Of a DNA stretch of 25,706 nt, positions 7,690 through 14,703 are shown in pieces. The translations under genes and the position numbers were made by a program. Source of the stretch: an uncultured Eubacteriales bacterium (GTDB taxonomy: Bacteria > Bacillota > Clostridia > Peptostreptococcales > Anaerovoracaceae); assembly GCA_902766915.1 (NCBI GenBank), contig CACXFN010000057.1:1-25706 (forward strand), written 5' to 3'. The first letter of the stretch is position 1. Each line of letters opens with the position of its first letter. The notes below the pieces were generated by a model that was not told the DNA's origin, ran no database searches, and worked only from the letters and a program-made list of their open reading frames with translations.

Positions 7690-8577
7690 ATGATTACATT
7701 TGACAATGTAACAAAGATGTATGACAGCAATGTTGGATTAGAGAATGCAAGTATTCATATCGAAAGAGGGGATTTCGTATTCTTAGTGGGACCATCCGGT
7801 GCCGGAAAATCAACATTCATTAAACTTATTTTAAAAGAAGTCAACGCCGACTCAGGTAGCATTATTGTTGATGGTCAGGAAGTTACTAAACTCTCCAGCC
7901 GTGAGATTCCTAAGTATAGGAGGAAGGTGGGCATAGTATTCCAAGACTTCAGATTGCTTAATAAAAAGACGGTATTTGAAAATGTGGCCTTTGCTATGGA
8001 AGCAATTCATGAACCCAGGTCTAAAATAAAGAAACGTGTGCCACAGGTTCTTAGTATTGTTGGTATTGCAGATCAGGCGAGTAAATACCCGACTGAATTA
8101 TCTGCAGGCGAACAGCAAAGAGTTGCAATCGCAAGGGCAATAATAAATGGCCCCTCTCTTTTGATTGCAGACGAACCTACAGGTAACCTGGATCCTGATA
8201 CGGCAACGGGTATCATGGAGCTTCTGGAAGATATAAATGATACAGGAACGACAGTGGTGATGGTTACCCACGCAAAGGACATAGTAGACAGAATGCAGAA
8301 GCGCGTAGTTGCTATTGAATCCGGTCACATAGTTAGAGATGAAACCGGTGACTACGGATATGAAGAATACAGCGGAGAAGAATCTCCAAAGGCAGATGCA
8401 GATTCAGTTTTTGCTGTGGTTGATGAATTGTATGGCAGAGAAGAAGAGGAAGACCAGACCTTTGAACCAATACCGGATGATGAAAATGATGATGTGAAAA
8501 TCAAAATCAGGAAAAAACGAGTTAATGAGGACGATATAAAAGAAATAGATATAACAACGGAGGCCATCGATGGGTAG
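7690..8577 (+). CDS. ftsE: Cell division ATP-binding protein FtsE with acidic C-terminal extension
   Basis: ATPase of the FtsEX complex, which does not transport but transmits ATP hydrolysis across the membrane to switch on a wall hydrolase during division. Walker A is GPSGAGKST (34-42), the Q-loop is Q85, Walker B is LLIADEP (157-163), and the switch histidine is H194. The signature motif reads LSAGE (137-141) rather than LSGGE. Standard FtsE is about 220-230 residues; this one has 295. The extra roughly 75 residues are acidic, then lysine/arginine-rich, then acidic again, and look disordered. The start follows a weak GGGG. The gene overlaps ftsX by eight bases, with GGAGG at 8559-8563 inside ftsE serving ftsX. 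Confidence 0.93.
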   Translation: MITFDNVTKMYDSNVGLENASIHIERGDFVFLVGPSGAGKSTFIKLILKEVNADSGSIIVDGQEVTKLSSREIPKYRRKVGIVFQDFRLLNKKTVFENVAFAMEAIHEPRSKIKKRVPQVLSIVGIADQASKYPTELSAGEQQRVAIARAIINGPSLLIADEPTGNLDPDTATGIMELLEDINDTGTTVVMVTHAKDIVDRMQKRVVAIESGHIVRDETGDYGYEEYSGEESPKADADSVFAVVDELYGREEEEDQTFEPIPDDENDDVKIKIRKKRVNEDDIKEIDITTEAIDG

Positions 8578-9460
8578 ATTGGGATATAACATAAAACAGG
8601 CCTTCCAACAGATATGGCGAAATAAGGGAATGGCATTGGCATCAATCTTTGCTATAACTGCCATGATGCTTATTTTAGGCATATTCTTCGTTATTGTTGT
8701 AAACATAAACCTATTCTCGGAAATGATAAAAAACGATTACGAGAAGATAGAGGTTTATTTATATGATGATGTGACTGAAGGCGAAGCAAAGGTTATGATG
8801 GATACCATTAAAACCTTTGGTGGTGTGAAGGAGACCGTATTTAGAACAAAGGAAGAGGCACTGCAAATATTAAAAACCAGATGGGGGGAGAACGGATATC
8901 TCTTGGATAGTTTGGGTGACAATCCTCTCCCGAATTCAATAGTTGTCAGTGTGGATTCACTGGAATCGGCGAATAAGGTATTTGATAAGCTGGAAACATT
9001 AGAGGGAATCGAGGATATAAGCTTTTTCCAGGAAACTGTTGATAAACTTATGAGGGTGTCGAATTTTCTCCAGGTTGGTGCCTTGATCTTGATGGCATTC
9101 CTAATCGTCGTTTCCGTTGTTGTTGTTGCGAATACCATAAAGCTTACGGTTTTGGCCAGAGCGCGAGAGATTTCGATTATGAAGTATATCGGAGCAACCA
9201 ACTGGTTTATCAGAGGTCCTTTCCTGGTTGAGGGTATTGTAATAGGTATTATTTCATCCCTAATTTCAGCGGGGGTTACATATTTGATTTACGAAGAAGT
9301 TATTAAACTTGCAGGTAGACAGGTTCTCACCATTCTGGGTACACCACCTGTTCCGGCTACCTTCCTGGCAATAAATCTAATAATTATTTTTATAGCCATG
9401 GGCGTAAGCATAGGGGCAAGCGGAAGTATAGTATCCATGAGAAGATATTTGGACAGATAA
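8570..9460 (+). CDS. ftsX: Cell division protein FtsX
   Basis: Integral membrane partner of FtsE, 296 residues, of the type VII ABC (FtsX-like permease) fold. There is a cytoplasmic N-terminus, TM1 (about 22-46), an extracellular domain (about 50-165) that should bind the wall hydrolase, then TM2 (167-190), TM3 (218-242) and TM4 (262-284). The cytoplasmic ARAREISIMKYIGATNWFIRGPF segment after TM2 is the conserved FtsX coupling region. Its start lies in the 3' end of ftsE after a GGAGG at six-base spacing, so FtsE and FtsX are translationally coupled. The next gene is the likely extracellular target. Confidence 0.95.
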   Translation: MGRLGYNIKQAFQQIWRNKGMALASIFAITAMMLILGIFFVIVVNINLFSEMIKNDYEKIEVYLYDDVTEGEAKVMMDTIKTFGGVKETVFRTKEEALQILKTRWGENGYLLDSLGDNPLPNSIVVSVDSLESANKVFDKLETLEGIEDISFFQETVDKLMRVSNFLQVGALILMAFLIVVSVVVVANTIKLTVLARAREISIMKYIGATNWFIRGPFLVEGIVIGIISSLISAGVTYLIYEEVIKLAGRQVLTILGTPPVPATFLAINLIIIFIAMGVSIGASGSIVSMRRYLDR

Positions 9461-9466
9461 TTAGAT

Positions 9467-10678
9467 ATGAAGAATAGGAACAGCATAGCTAAAGCAATTA
9501 ATAAGAAATTCGTGACCCTGGTAACTATCTTTACGATAATTGCCATGCTCTTTGCATTCCCCGGATATTCCAGAGCGGATGAAGAGGTAGACGAGGAGGA
9601 AGATACAGAGACTGAATTGTCTACGGCTGAGGAATTAGAGGCGGCGAAGGAACAGGCGGAATCTGCCAGATCCGAAAAAGAAGAAATGCTTGCGGAATTG
9701 GAAGAGAAACAGGAAGCCCTTGCTACCATCAATGAAGAGGTGGAGGAACTCCAGGGAAGCATAGATTTAAAGCAGTCTGAAATTGACGATATGAATCAGC
9801 GTATTGACATGATGAATCGGACAATTAACGACCAAAAGGGTGGACTTGGAAACAGACTTAGAAATATGTATAAAAGCGGAGCCATTGGAATGTTTGATAT
9901 TCTTTTGGATTCCGAAAACTTTTCGGACCTTTTATCCAACCTTGCCTTGGTACAAAGGATTTACAGCAGTGACCAAAAGACCTTGGAAGAATTGGAAGAA
10001 ACTCACGAGGTGATGGAAGAAATTCTTTCGGATATGGAAACTGCCAAATATGGATTGGATACGGAGATGGCCGTATTGGAGGACAGAAGGGCTGCAGCTG
10101 AAACTGCAAAGGAAGAAGTTGAATTGCTTCTGGAGGAGATTCAGGCAAAGATAGAAGAGTATGAAGCAGAGGCAGAGAGACTGGCTGAGGTTCTTGCAGA
10201 GGAACAGGCTGAAATAATGAGGCAACTTGCATTAGCTGCTGCAACCGGAGATGATACCAGTGAGCTTTATCTAAACTTCTCCGGATTCAGCGATACAGGA
10301 TTTATTTGGCCATGCGGAGGAGTGCTTTCATCCTATTTCGGATATAGAGATGATGTGGCCATCGGTTCAACCAACCATGGTGGAATAGATATAGCAGCGG
10401 ATTATTATACTCCGATATATGCATCAAGAAGCGGATATGTATCCAGTGCCACCGGTTGGTCAGGAGGCTACGGATATGCGGTGTATTTGATTCACGATGA
10501 AGGCTATTCCACGGTATACGGCCATAATTCAGAAATACTTGTTGGTCCCGGAGAATACGTAGAGCAAGGTCAGATAATTGCATATATGGGGTCTACCGGA
10601 TGGTCCACGGGACCTCACTGTCATTTTGAAGTTAGAGTAAACGGTGTTCAGACGGACCCGCTTTATTTCCTGCCTTAG
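9467..10678 (+). CDS. PcsB/EnvC-like murein hydrolase with coiled coil and M23 (LytM) domain
   Basis: Probable FtsEX-controlled peptidoglycan hydrolase, exported. A signal peptide (hydrophobic 15-32, probable cleavage near GYSRA-D at residue 37) is followed by an acidic stretch. Long coiled-coil helices rich in Glu/Lys/Leu (about 50-265), the part that docks on FtsX in EnvC and PcsB, come next. A C-terminal M23 peptidase domain (about 300-403) ends the protein. The zinc ligands and catalytic residues look intact: H304 and D308 in NHGGID, H353 in YGH, and H384/H386 in GPHCHFE. This suggests direct catalysis, unlike E. coli EnvC, whose LytM domain is degenerate and only activates amidases. PcsB of streptococci instead uses a CHAP domain. 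The gene starts six bases after ftsX with only a weak upstream ribosome site. Confidence 0.9.
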   Translation: MKNRNSIAKAINKKFVTLVTIFTIIAMLFAFPGYSRADEEVDEEEDTETELSTAEELEAAKEQAESARSEKEEMLAELEEKQEALATINEEVEELQGSIDLKQSEIDDMNQRIDMMNRTINDQKGGLGNRLRNMYKSGAIGMFDILLDSENFSDLLSNLALVQRIYSSDQKTLEELEETHEVMEEILSDMETAKYGLDTEMAVLEDRRAAAETAKEEVELLLEEIQAKIEEYEAEAERLAEVLAEEQAEIMRQLALAAATGDDTSELYLNFSGFSDTGFIWPCGGVLSSYFGYRDDVAIGSTNHGGIDIAADYYTPIYASRSGYVSSATGWSGGYGYAVYLIHDEGYSTVYGHNSEILVGPGEYVEQGQIIAYMGSTGWSTGPHCHFEVRVNGVQTDPLYFLP

Positions 10679-10684
10679 TCAATT

Positions 10685-12364
10685 ATGGAATTGAATCCTA
10701 ATATACTGAAAATCTTGAATAAGAGGGGAATATATAAGGAAGAAGACATAGAGGAATTCCTTTCTGATAAGCCTCAAAAGACATATGATCCATTCCTGCT
10801 TCACGATATGGAAGCAGGGGTGGATTTAATTCTATCTGCAATCGAAAATGATGACAAGATTTGTATCTATGGTGACTATGATACGGATGGCGTTACATCT
10901 GTAGCTCTGCTTAGAGACGTGCTTAGAGAAATCGGAGCAAATGTATCTTATTATATTCCATCAAGGTTTGATGAAGGATATGGACTGAATAATTCTGCCC
11001 TTGATAGAATAAAATCTGCTGGAACCGATTTGGTCATTACCGTTGACTGTGGTTGCACCTCCGTTGAGGAAGTGGAGTATGTAAAAAAACTGGGCATGGA
11101 AATCCTGATTACAGATCACCATTCTATCAGGGATGAAATACCTGACTGCCTAATAATAGATCCCCAACACCCCGATTGCAATTATCCTTTTAAATACCTT
11201 GCAGGGGTTGGTGTTGCATTTAAACTTGCTCAGGCTTTAGTGGAGGTTACAGGAATATCGAAATCAATTCTAACAAGGAATCTTGATTTGGTAGGAATCG
11301 GAACTGTGGGAGATATTGTGCCTTTAATTGATGAGAATAGAACTCTTGCCAAATATGGTCTAAGGGCAATTAATATCACTGAGCGGCCGGGACTAAGAGC
11401 ATTGATAGAAAAAACCGGATTGAATATGGGGAGCATCAAATCAAAGAATCTCTCTTTCGTTATAGTTCCTCATATTAATGCGGCAGGAAGAATGGAAGAT
11501 GCTACTCTGGCAGCAAGGCTTATGCAAGAACGGGATTCTAAAAAAGCTGCTGAGATGGCAGATAGAATCATTGAATGTAATACTAGAAGAAGATCGGTTC
11601 AGGAGGAATTGGTCAAGGAGTCAGAAGACATTCTAAGATCAGAGGGGCATTCTGCGGATTCTGTAAAAACGGGTAGCCATCATATCTTTGTTCAACTAAA
11701 TGATGCTCATGAAGGTGTAATCGGAATAGTTGCGGGCAGATTAAAAGAAAAGTATAAGGTGCCTGCAATAATAGTAACATCCATAGAAGACGGTCTATAC
11801 AAAGGAACCGGAAGAAGCCCGGATGGTATAAACCTGTTTTCATTACTAAATAGCCATAGCGATTTATTTATAAGATTTGGTGGACATGCTGCAGCCTGTG
11901 GATTTACAATAGAGGGAAGCAGGCTGGGTGAACTGAGGACCATATTGGAAAAGGAGACGGAAGGTTTATTTCTAAATAACCCCCAATTGTTCAATCAAAA
12001 GCCGAAGCCTGAGATTTATATAGAGCCCGACAGCGTGTCTCTGGAATTTGTTCATATGCAGGACAAGATAGAACCCTTTGGAAAGAATAATCCCAGGCCT
12101 ATGGTGGGAATAGATTTTAAGGATCTGAGTTATACCAGAATCGGGCAAGATGGAAAGTTCATCAGAATTGATGGAATACTTCCAAATGGTGAGATTTTAA
12201 AATGCCTGGATTTTAGAAATCCAGATAAAACCGAAGAAAAGGTTAGTAATTATATCAATGAAGGATCTTCCGCCGGACCCATAACCTGTATTGGATTTTT
12301 AGAATCCCAGGAATGGAATGGAAGAGAATATATTCAGCTAAATCTGGAAGGACTTGATTATTAG
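10685..12364 (+). CDS. recJ: Single-stranded-DNA-specific exonuclease RecJ
   Basis: 5'-3' exonuclease on single-stranded DNA in recombination and mismatch/base-excision repair. The 559 residues cover the minimal bacterial RecJ. Motif I is YGDYDTDGVTS (62-72), followed by DCGCT (121-125) and the DHH signature (144-146) that binds the metals. DLVGIGTVGDIVPL (201-214) and the DHHA1 motif GGHAAACGF (399-407) are also present. It ends with an OB-like C-terminal domain (about 430-559). The ATG lies six bases after the hydrolase stop with no recognisable Shine-Dalgarno, so translation may depend on coupling. Its position between an envelope hydrolase and an S41 protease is unusual; the neighbours otherwise all act on the cell wall. 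Confidence 0.94.
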   Translation: MELNPNILKILNKRGIYKEEDIEEFLSDKPQKTYDPFLLHDMEAGVDLILSAIENDDKICIYGDYDTDGVTSVALLRDVLREIGANVSYYIPSRFDEGYGLNNSALDRIKSAGTDLVITVDCGCTSVEEVEYVKKLGMEILITDHHSIRDEIPDCLIIDPQHPDCNYPFKYLAGVGVAFKLAQALVEVTGISKSILTRNLDLVGIGTVGDIVPLIDENRTLAKYGLRAINITERPGLRALIEKTGLNMGSIKSKNLSFVIVPHINAAGRMEDATLAARLMQERDSKKAAEMADRIIECNTRRRSVQEELVKESEDILRSEGHSADSVKTGSHHIFVQLNDAHEGVIGIVAGRLKEKYKVPAIIVTSIEDGLYKGTGRSPDGINLFSLLNSHSDLFIRFGGHAAACGFTIEGSRLGELRTILEKETEGLFLNNPQLFNQKPKPEIYIEPDSVSLEFVHMQDKIEPFGKNNPRPMVGIDFKDLSYTRIGQDGKFIRIDGILPNGEILKCLDFRNPDKTEEKVSNYINEGSSAGPITCIGFLESQEWNGREYIQLNLEGLDY

Positions 12365-12381
12365 ATAAGGATTATCTGTCG

Positions 12382-13554
12382 ATGAAAAGTAAAGGTTCAA
12401 CAGCAGTATTAGTAATAACGGTCATGCTGTTCGCTGTGGCGCTAACCATGGCTGCTTTGGCGTTATATTTACGCACCTCTAATCTGCAAATTGTAAATAA
12501 ACAGGACTTGGAGCCTTCTGCAGAGGAAGTTAATGTAAGCAAGTTTAAAATAATAGACGAGCAAATACAAAACTCATATCTGAAGGAATATGACAGGGAT
12601 CAACAGATGGATGCTATCTATAGATCTATGTTGGACAATCTGGATGATCCTTATTCCAGATATATGAATGCCGAGGAATTAAAACAATTGCAATTGGATA
12701 TCAATAGTACCTTTACGGGAACCGGTATTGTTTTTATAGAGGATGAATCCGGTTTTATAATCACCGATGTTATACCGGGAGGACCTGCGGATGTGGCGGG
12801 AGTCCAGGAGGGTGATGTTATTCAGAAGGTTGATGGGGTATCCTATAAATCTACTGAAGATATGATTGAGGCATTAAAGGGTGACCCGGGAGTAAAGGTG
12901 GAGCTTATTGTAATCAGGGATGGAGAGGAGAAAACCTTTGACATCATACGTGGTGATGTAAAGGGTGTTAGTGTTGACAGTAAGAAAATAGCAGACGATA
13001 AGCTGGGATACATTAAAATTCGCTTATTCGGTGAGGATACATATTCATTATTTGATACTGCTCTTTCTGCATTTGAGAAGGAAAACCTGGCAGGCTTGAT
13101 TCTTGATTTAAGGGATAATCCGGGGGGATTGTTTGATGTAGGTGTCAGCGTGGCGGACAGACTTTTACCGGAAGGCATGCTGGCATATACGGTGAATAAA
13201 TCTGCAGAACGAGAAAACTATAATTCAGATGACAGAAAAACAGGGATGAAACTTGTAGTCCTCATAAACGAGAATACAGCGAGCGCGGCAGAAATGGTAG
13301 CGGCTGCAGTTCAAGTTGCCAAGGCAGGTGACTTGGTTGGCGCCAAGACCTATGGTAAAGGATTGATTCAGGAAACCCATGTGTTTGAAGATGGAAGCGC
13401 AATCAATCTTACAACTAAAGAGTTTTACCCTGCTGAAGGAGTGAAGATAGACGGAATAGGGGTCTCGCCGGATTATAAAGTGTCCAATTACAATTTCGGC
13501 AGCAAGGATCAACAATTAGAAAAAGCTATTTCACTGTTTGACTTTAGCGCATGA
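12382..13554 (+). CDS. ctpA: C-terminal processing protease, S41 family with PDZ domain (CtpA-like)
   Basis: Membrane-anchored serine protease acting outside the cytoplasm; CtpA/CtpB types trim or degrade wall enzymes or signalling proteins. The 390 residues comprise an uncleaved signal anchor (about 8-30), an S41 N-terminal region, and a PDZ domain (about 105-190, GTGIVF...GGPADVAGVQEGDVI). The catalytic S41 domain follows (about 205-370), with Ser301 in ENTASAAE and Lys326 in TYGKG, the expected 25-residue spacing for the Ser-Lys dyad. LDLRDNPGG is also conserved. It is the last gene of the ftsE operon, 17 bases after recJ. In many Clostridia an S41 protease follows ftsEX-M23, so a substrate in that pathway is plausible but inferred. 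Confidence 0.92.
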   Translation: MKSKGSTAVLVITVMLFAVALTMAALALYLRTSNLQIVNKQDLEPSAEEVNVSKFKIIDEQIQNSYLKEYDRDQQMDAIYRSMLDNLDDPYSRYMNAEELKQLQLDINSTFTGTGIVFIEDESGFIITDVIPGGPADVAGVQEGDVIQKVDGVSYKSTEDMIEALKGDPGVKVELIVIRDGEEKTFDIIRGDVKGVSVDSKKIADDKLGYIKIRLFGEDTYSLFDTALSAFEKENLAGLILDLRDNPGGLFDVGVSVADRLLPEGMLAYTVNKSAERENYNSDDRKTGMKLVVLINENTASAAEMVAAAVQVAKAGDLVGAKTYGKGLIQETHVFEDGSAINLTTKEFYPAEGVKIDGIGVSPDYKVSNYNFGSKDQQLEKAISLFDFSA

Positions 13555-13566
13555 AAGTGATATAAT
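13538..13566 (+). promoter_or_regulatory. SigmaA-type promoter for the yerC-like gene
   Basis: TTGACT (13538-13543), a 17-base spacer and a perfect TATAAT (13561-13566). The -35 lies inside the last codons of the S41 protease gene. Transcription would begin near 13573, giving a leader of about 55 bases. Confidence 0.72.
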
Positions 13567-13614
13567 CTCTCTATGAGTCCGTAGGGCTGAAAGTTTTATC
13601 TGATTGTTCTTCAT

Positions 13615-13620
13615 AGGGAG
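13615..13620 (+). promoter_or_regulatory. Ribosome binding site fixing the yerC-like start
   Basis: AGGGAG lies seven bases before the ATG at 13628. An in-frame start at 13604 would lie upstream of this site and add eight poorly supported residues, so it is not used. Confidence 0.7.
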
Positions 13621-13627
13621 TATTCGT

Positions 13628-13942
13628 ATGGCTTATGATTCTAAATTTCAGAGTCCGGAATTGGATGAATTGTTCGATGGTATTTTAACCTTGCGAGACA
13701 GAGAAGACTGTTATAGATTCTTTGAGGATATATGCACTGTCAATGAAATACGTGCCATTTCTCAAAGGCTTCAGGTTGCCAAGCTTCTGTACAATAAGAA
13801 AACCTATAGTGAAATTGAAAAACTCACCAAGGCATCTACGGCAACAATAAGTCGTATTAACAAATGCATTACATATGGTGCAGACGGATATAGGCGTGTG
13901 CTTGATCGTCTGGATGAACAGGAAAATGGTAAAAAAGAATAG
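13628..13942 (+). CDS. YerC/YecD-family TrpR-like DNA-binding protein
   Basis: Small helix-turn-helix protein of 104 residues that matches the TrpR-related YerC/YecD family by its features. The N-terminal helices (PELDELFDGILTLRDREDCYRFFEDICTVNEI) are followed by RLQVAKLLYNKKTYSEIEKLTKASTATISRI, where TYSEIEKLTKASTATISRI is the HTH. The ligand and target of this family are not established, and the tryptophan-binding role of E. coli TrpR should not be assumed. It has its own promoter at 13538-13566 and a terminator at 13946-13970, so it looks like a separate transcript between the ftsE operon and recX. Confidence 0.85.
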   Translation: MAYDSKFQSPELDELFDGILTLRDREDCYRFFEDICTVNEIRAISQRLQVAKLLYNKKTYSEIEKLTKASTATISRINKCITYGADGYRRVLDRLDEQENGKKE

Positions 13943-13945
13943 TTT

Positions 13946-13976
13946 GAGGCGGTTCTAAAGGAACCGTCTCTTAGTT
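13946..13976 (+). terminator. Hairpin terminator after the yerC-like gene
   Basis: GAGGCGGTTC (13946-13955) pairs with GAACCGTCTC (13961-13970) with one G-U pair and a five-base loop. The tail TTAGTTT is only moderately T-rich, so termination may be incomplete and recX could be partly read through. Confidence 0.65.
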
Positions 13977-13996
13977 TAAGGGAATAAGGCGTCGGC

Positions 13997-14578
13997 ATGA
14001 GTAAACCAAATACAAGAGATATTAGAGATGTGGCACTGGGGAAACTTGCTTATAGGCAAAGGACGGTGGAGGAGCTTCGAAAGCAACTCTTGGACATCGG
14101 CTATGGTGCAGAGGAAATAAACGCGCTCATTGAAGAATTTGTAGATTATGGGTATTTAAATGACATTAAATATGCATGCTCTTTTTTTAATTACGCTGAA
14201 AGTAAAGGATGGGCGTTTAATAGAGCAAGAAGGGAATTAAGAAGTAGAGGCGTTTCCGATGAAGATATAAAAGATGGCTATGACGAATGGTTAAACAATA
14301 TGGAATTGAATTCGGGAAATGAAATGGAATCGTCCAAAGAAACCGAAAGAGAAAAAGCATTCAGAGTTGCCCTGAAAATGGTTGATTCAAATGATTTGGA
14401 TGAGAGGGGAAGGTTGCCTGAAAAGATTAAATCAAGAATTGCAAGAAAACTATATAGCTATGGATATGGGAGCGATAATATTTATTCGGTTATAAGAAAT
14501 ATTGAGGAAGAGCTGGTGAGGGGGCAGGATTTGGACTCCTATGTGAGGGGGCAGGATTCGGAAGCCCCTGACTGTTAA
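13997..14578 (+). CDS. recX: Regulatory protein RecX
   Basis: RecX binds RecA filaments and limits RecA activity. The 193 residues have the family's tandem three-helix repeats: ALGKLAYRQRTVEELRKQL followed by IEEFVDYGYLNDIKYACSF and RARRELRSRGVSDEDI. A further repeat follows with REKAFRVALKMVD and RIARKLYSYGYGSDNIYSVI. The C-terminus carries a short duplicated segment, VRGQDLDS-YVRGQDSE, encoded by a 27-base-offset direct repeat. The start ATG is preceded by a weak AAGG. No separate promoter is obvious, so it may depend on read-through past the yerC terminator. recX is not next to recA here. Confidence 0.88.
   Translation: MSKPNTRDIRDVALGKLAYRQRTVEELRKQLLDIGYGAEEINALIEEFVDYGYLNDIKYACSFFNYAESKGWAFNRARRELRSRGVSDEDIKDGYDEWLNNMELNSGNEMESSKETEREKAFRVALKMVDSNDLDERGRLPEKIKSRIARKLYSYGYGSDNIYSVIRNIEEELVRGQDLDSYVRGQDSEAPDC
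14516..14562 (+). repeat. Direct repeat in the 3' end of recX
   Basis: GTGAGGGGGCAGGATTTGGA (14516-14535) recurs at 14543-14562 as GTGAGGGGGCAGGATTCGGA, 19 of 20 bases identical, offset 27 bases. The offset is a multiple of three, so the copy adds in-frame residues to RecX (VRGQD twice). Confidence 0.85.
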
Positions 14579-14604
14579 AAAGACTTGATTTGTGGTATTA
14601 TAAT
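14575..14604 (+). promoter_or_regulatory. Probable promoter of the GTPase-thioesterase locus
   Basis: A perfect TATAAT at 14599-14604 lies 18 bases after TTAAAA (14575-14580), a 4/6 match to the -35. The start would be near 14611, just where two small hairpins begin: GGCG-GAAA-CGCC (14610-14621) and TTGCT-GTGTA-AGCAA (14627-14641). The leader is about 90 bases and ends in AAAGGGATG before the ATG at 14704. Confidence 0.45.
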
Positions 14605-14703
14605 TATGTGGCGGAAACGCCCAATTTTGCTGTGTAAGCAATGATAGAATCAATAAACAATTACATAATAATAAAAAAAGAATCATGAAAGGGATGAATA
14701 GTA

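Noticed and set aside
13604..13627. Upstream start of the yerC-like gene adding MFFIGSIR
   Set aside because: The good AGGGAG site lies inside this extension and serves the ATG at 13628; the family begins near that Met.
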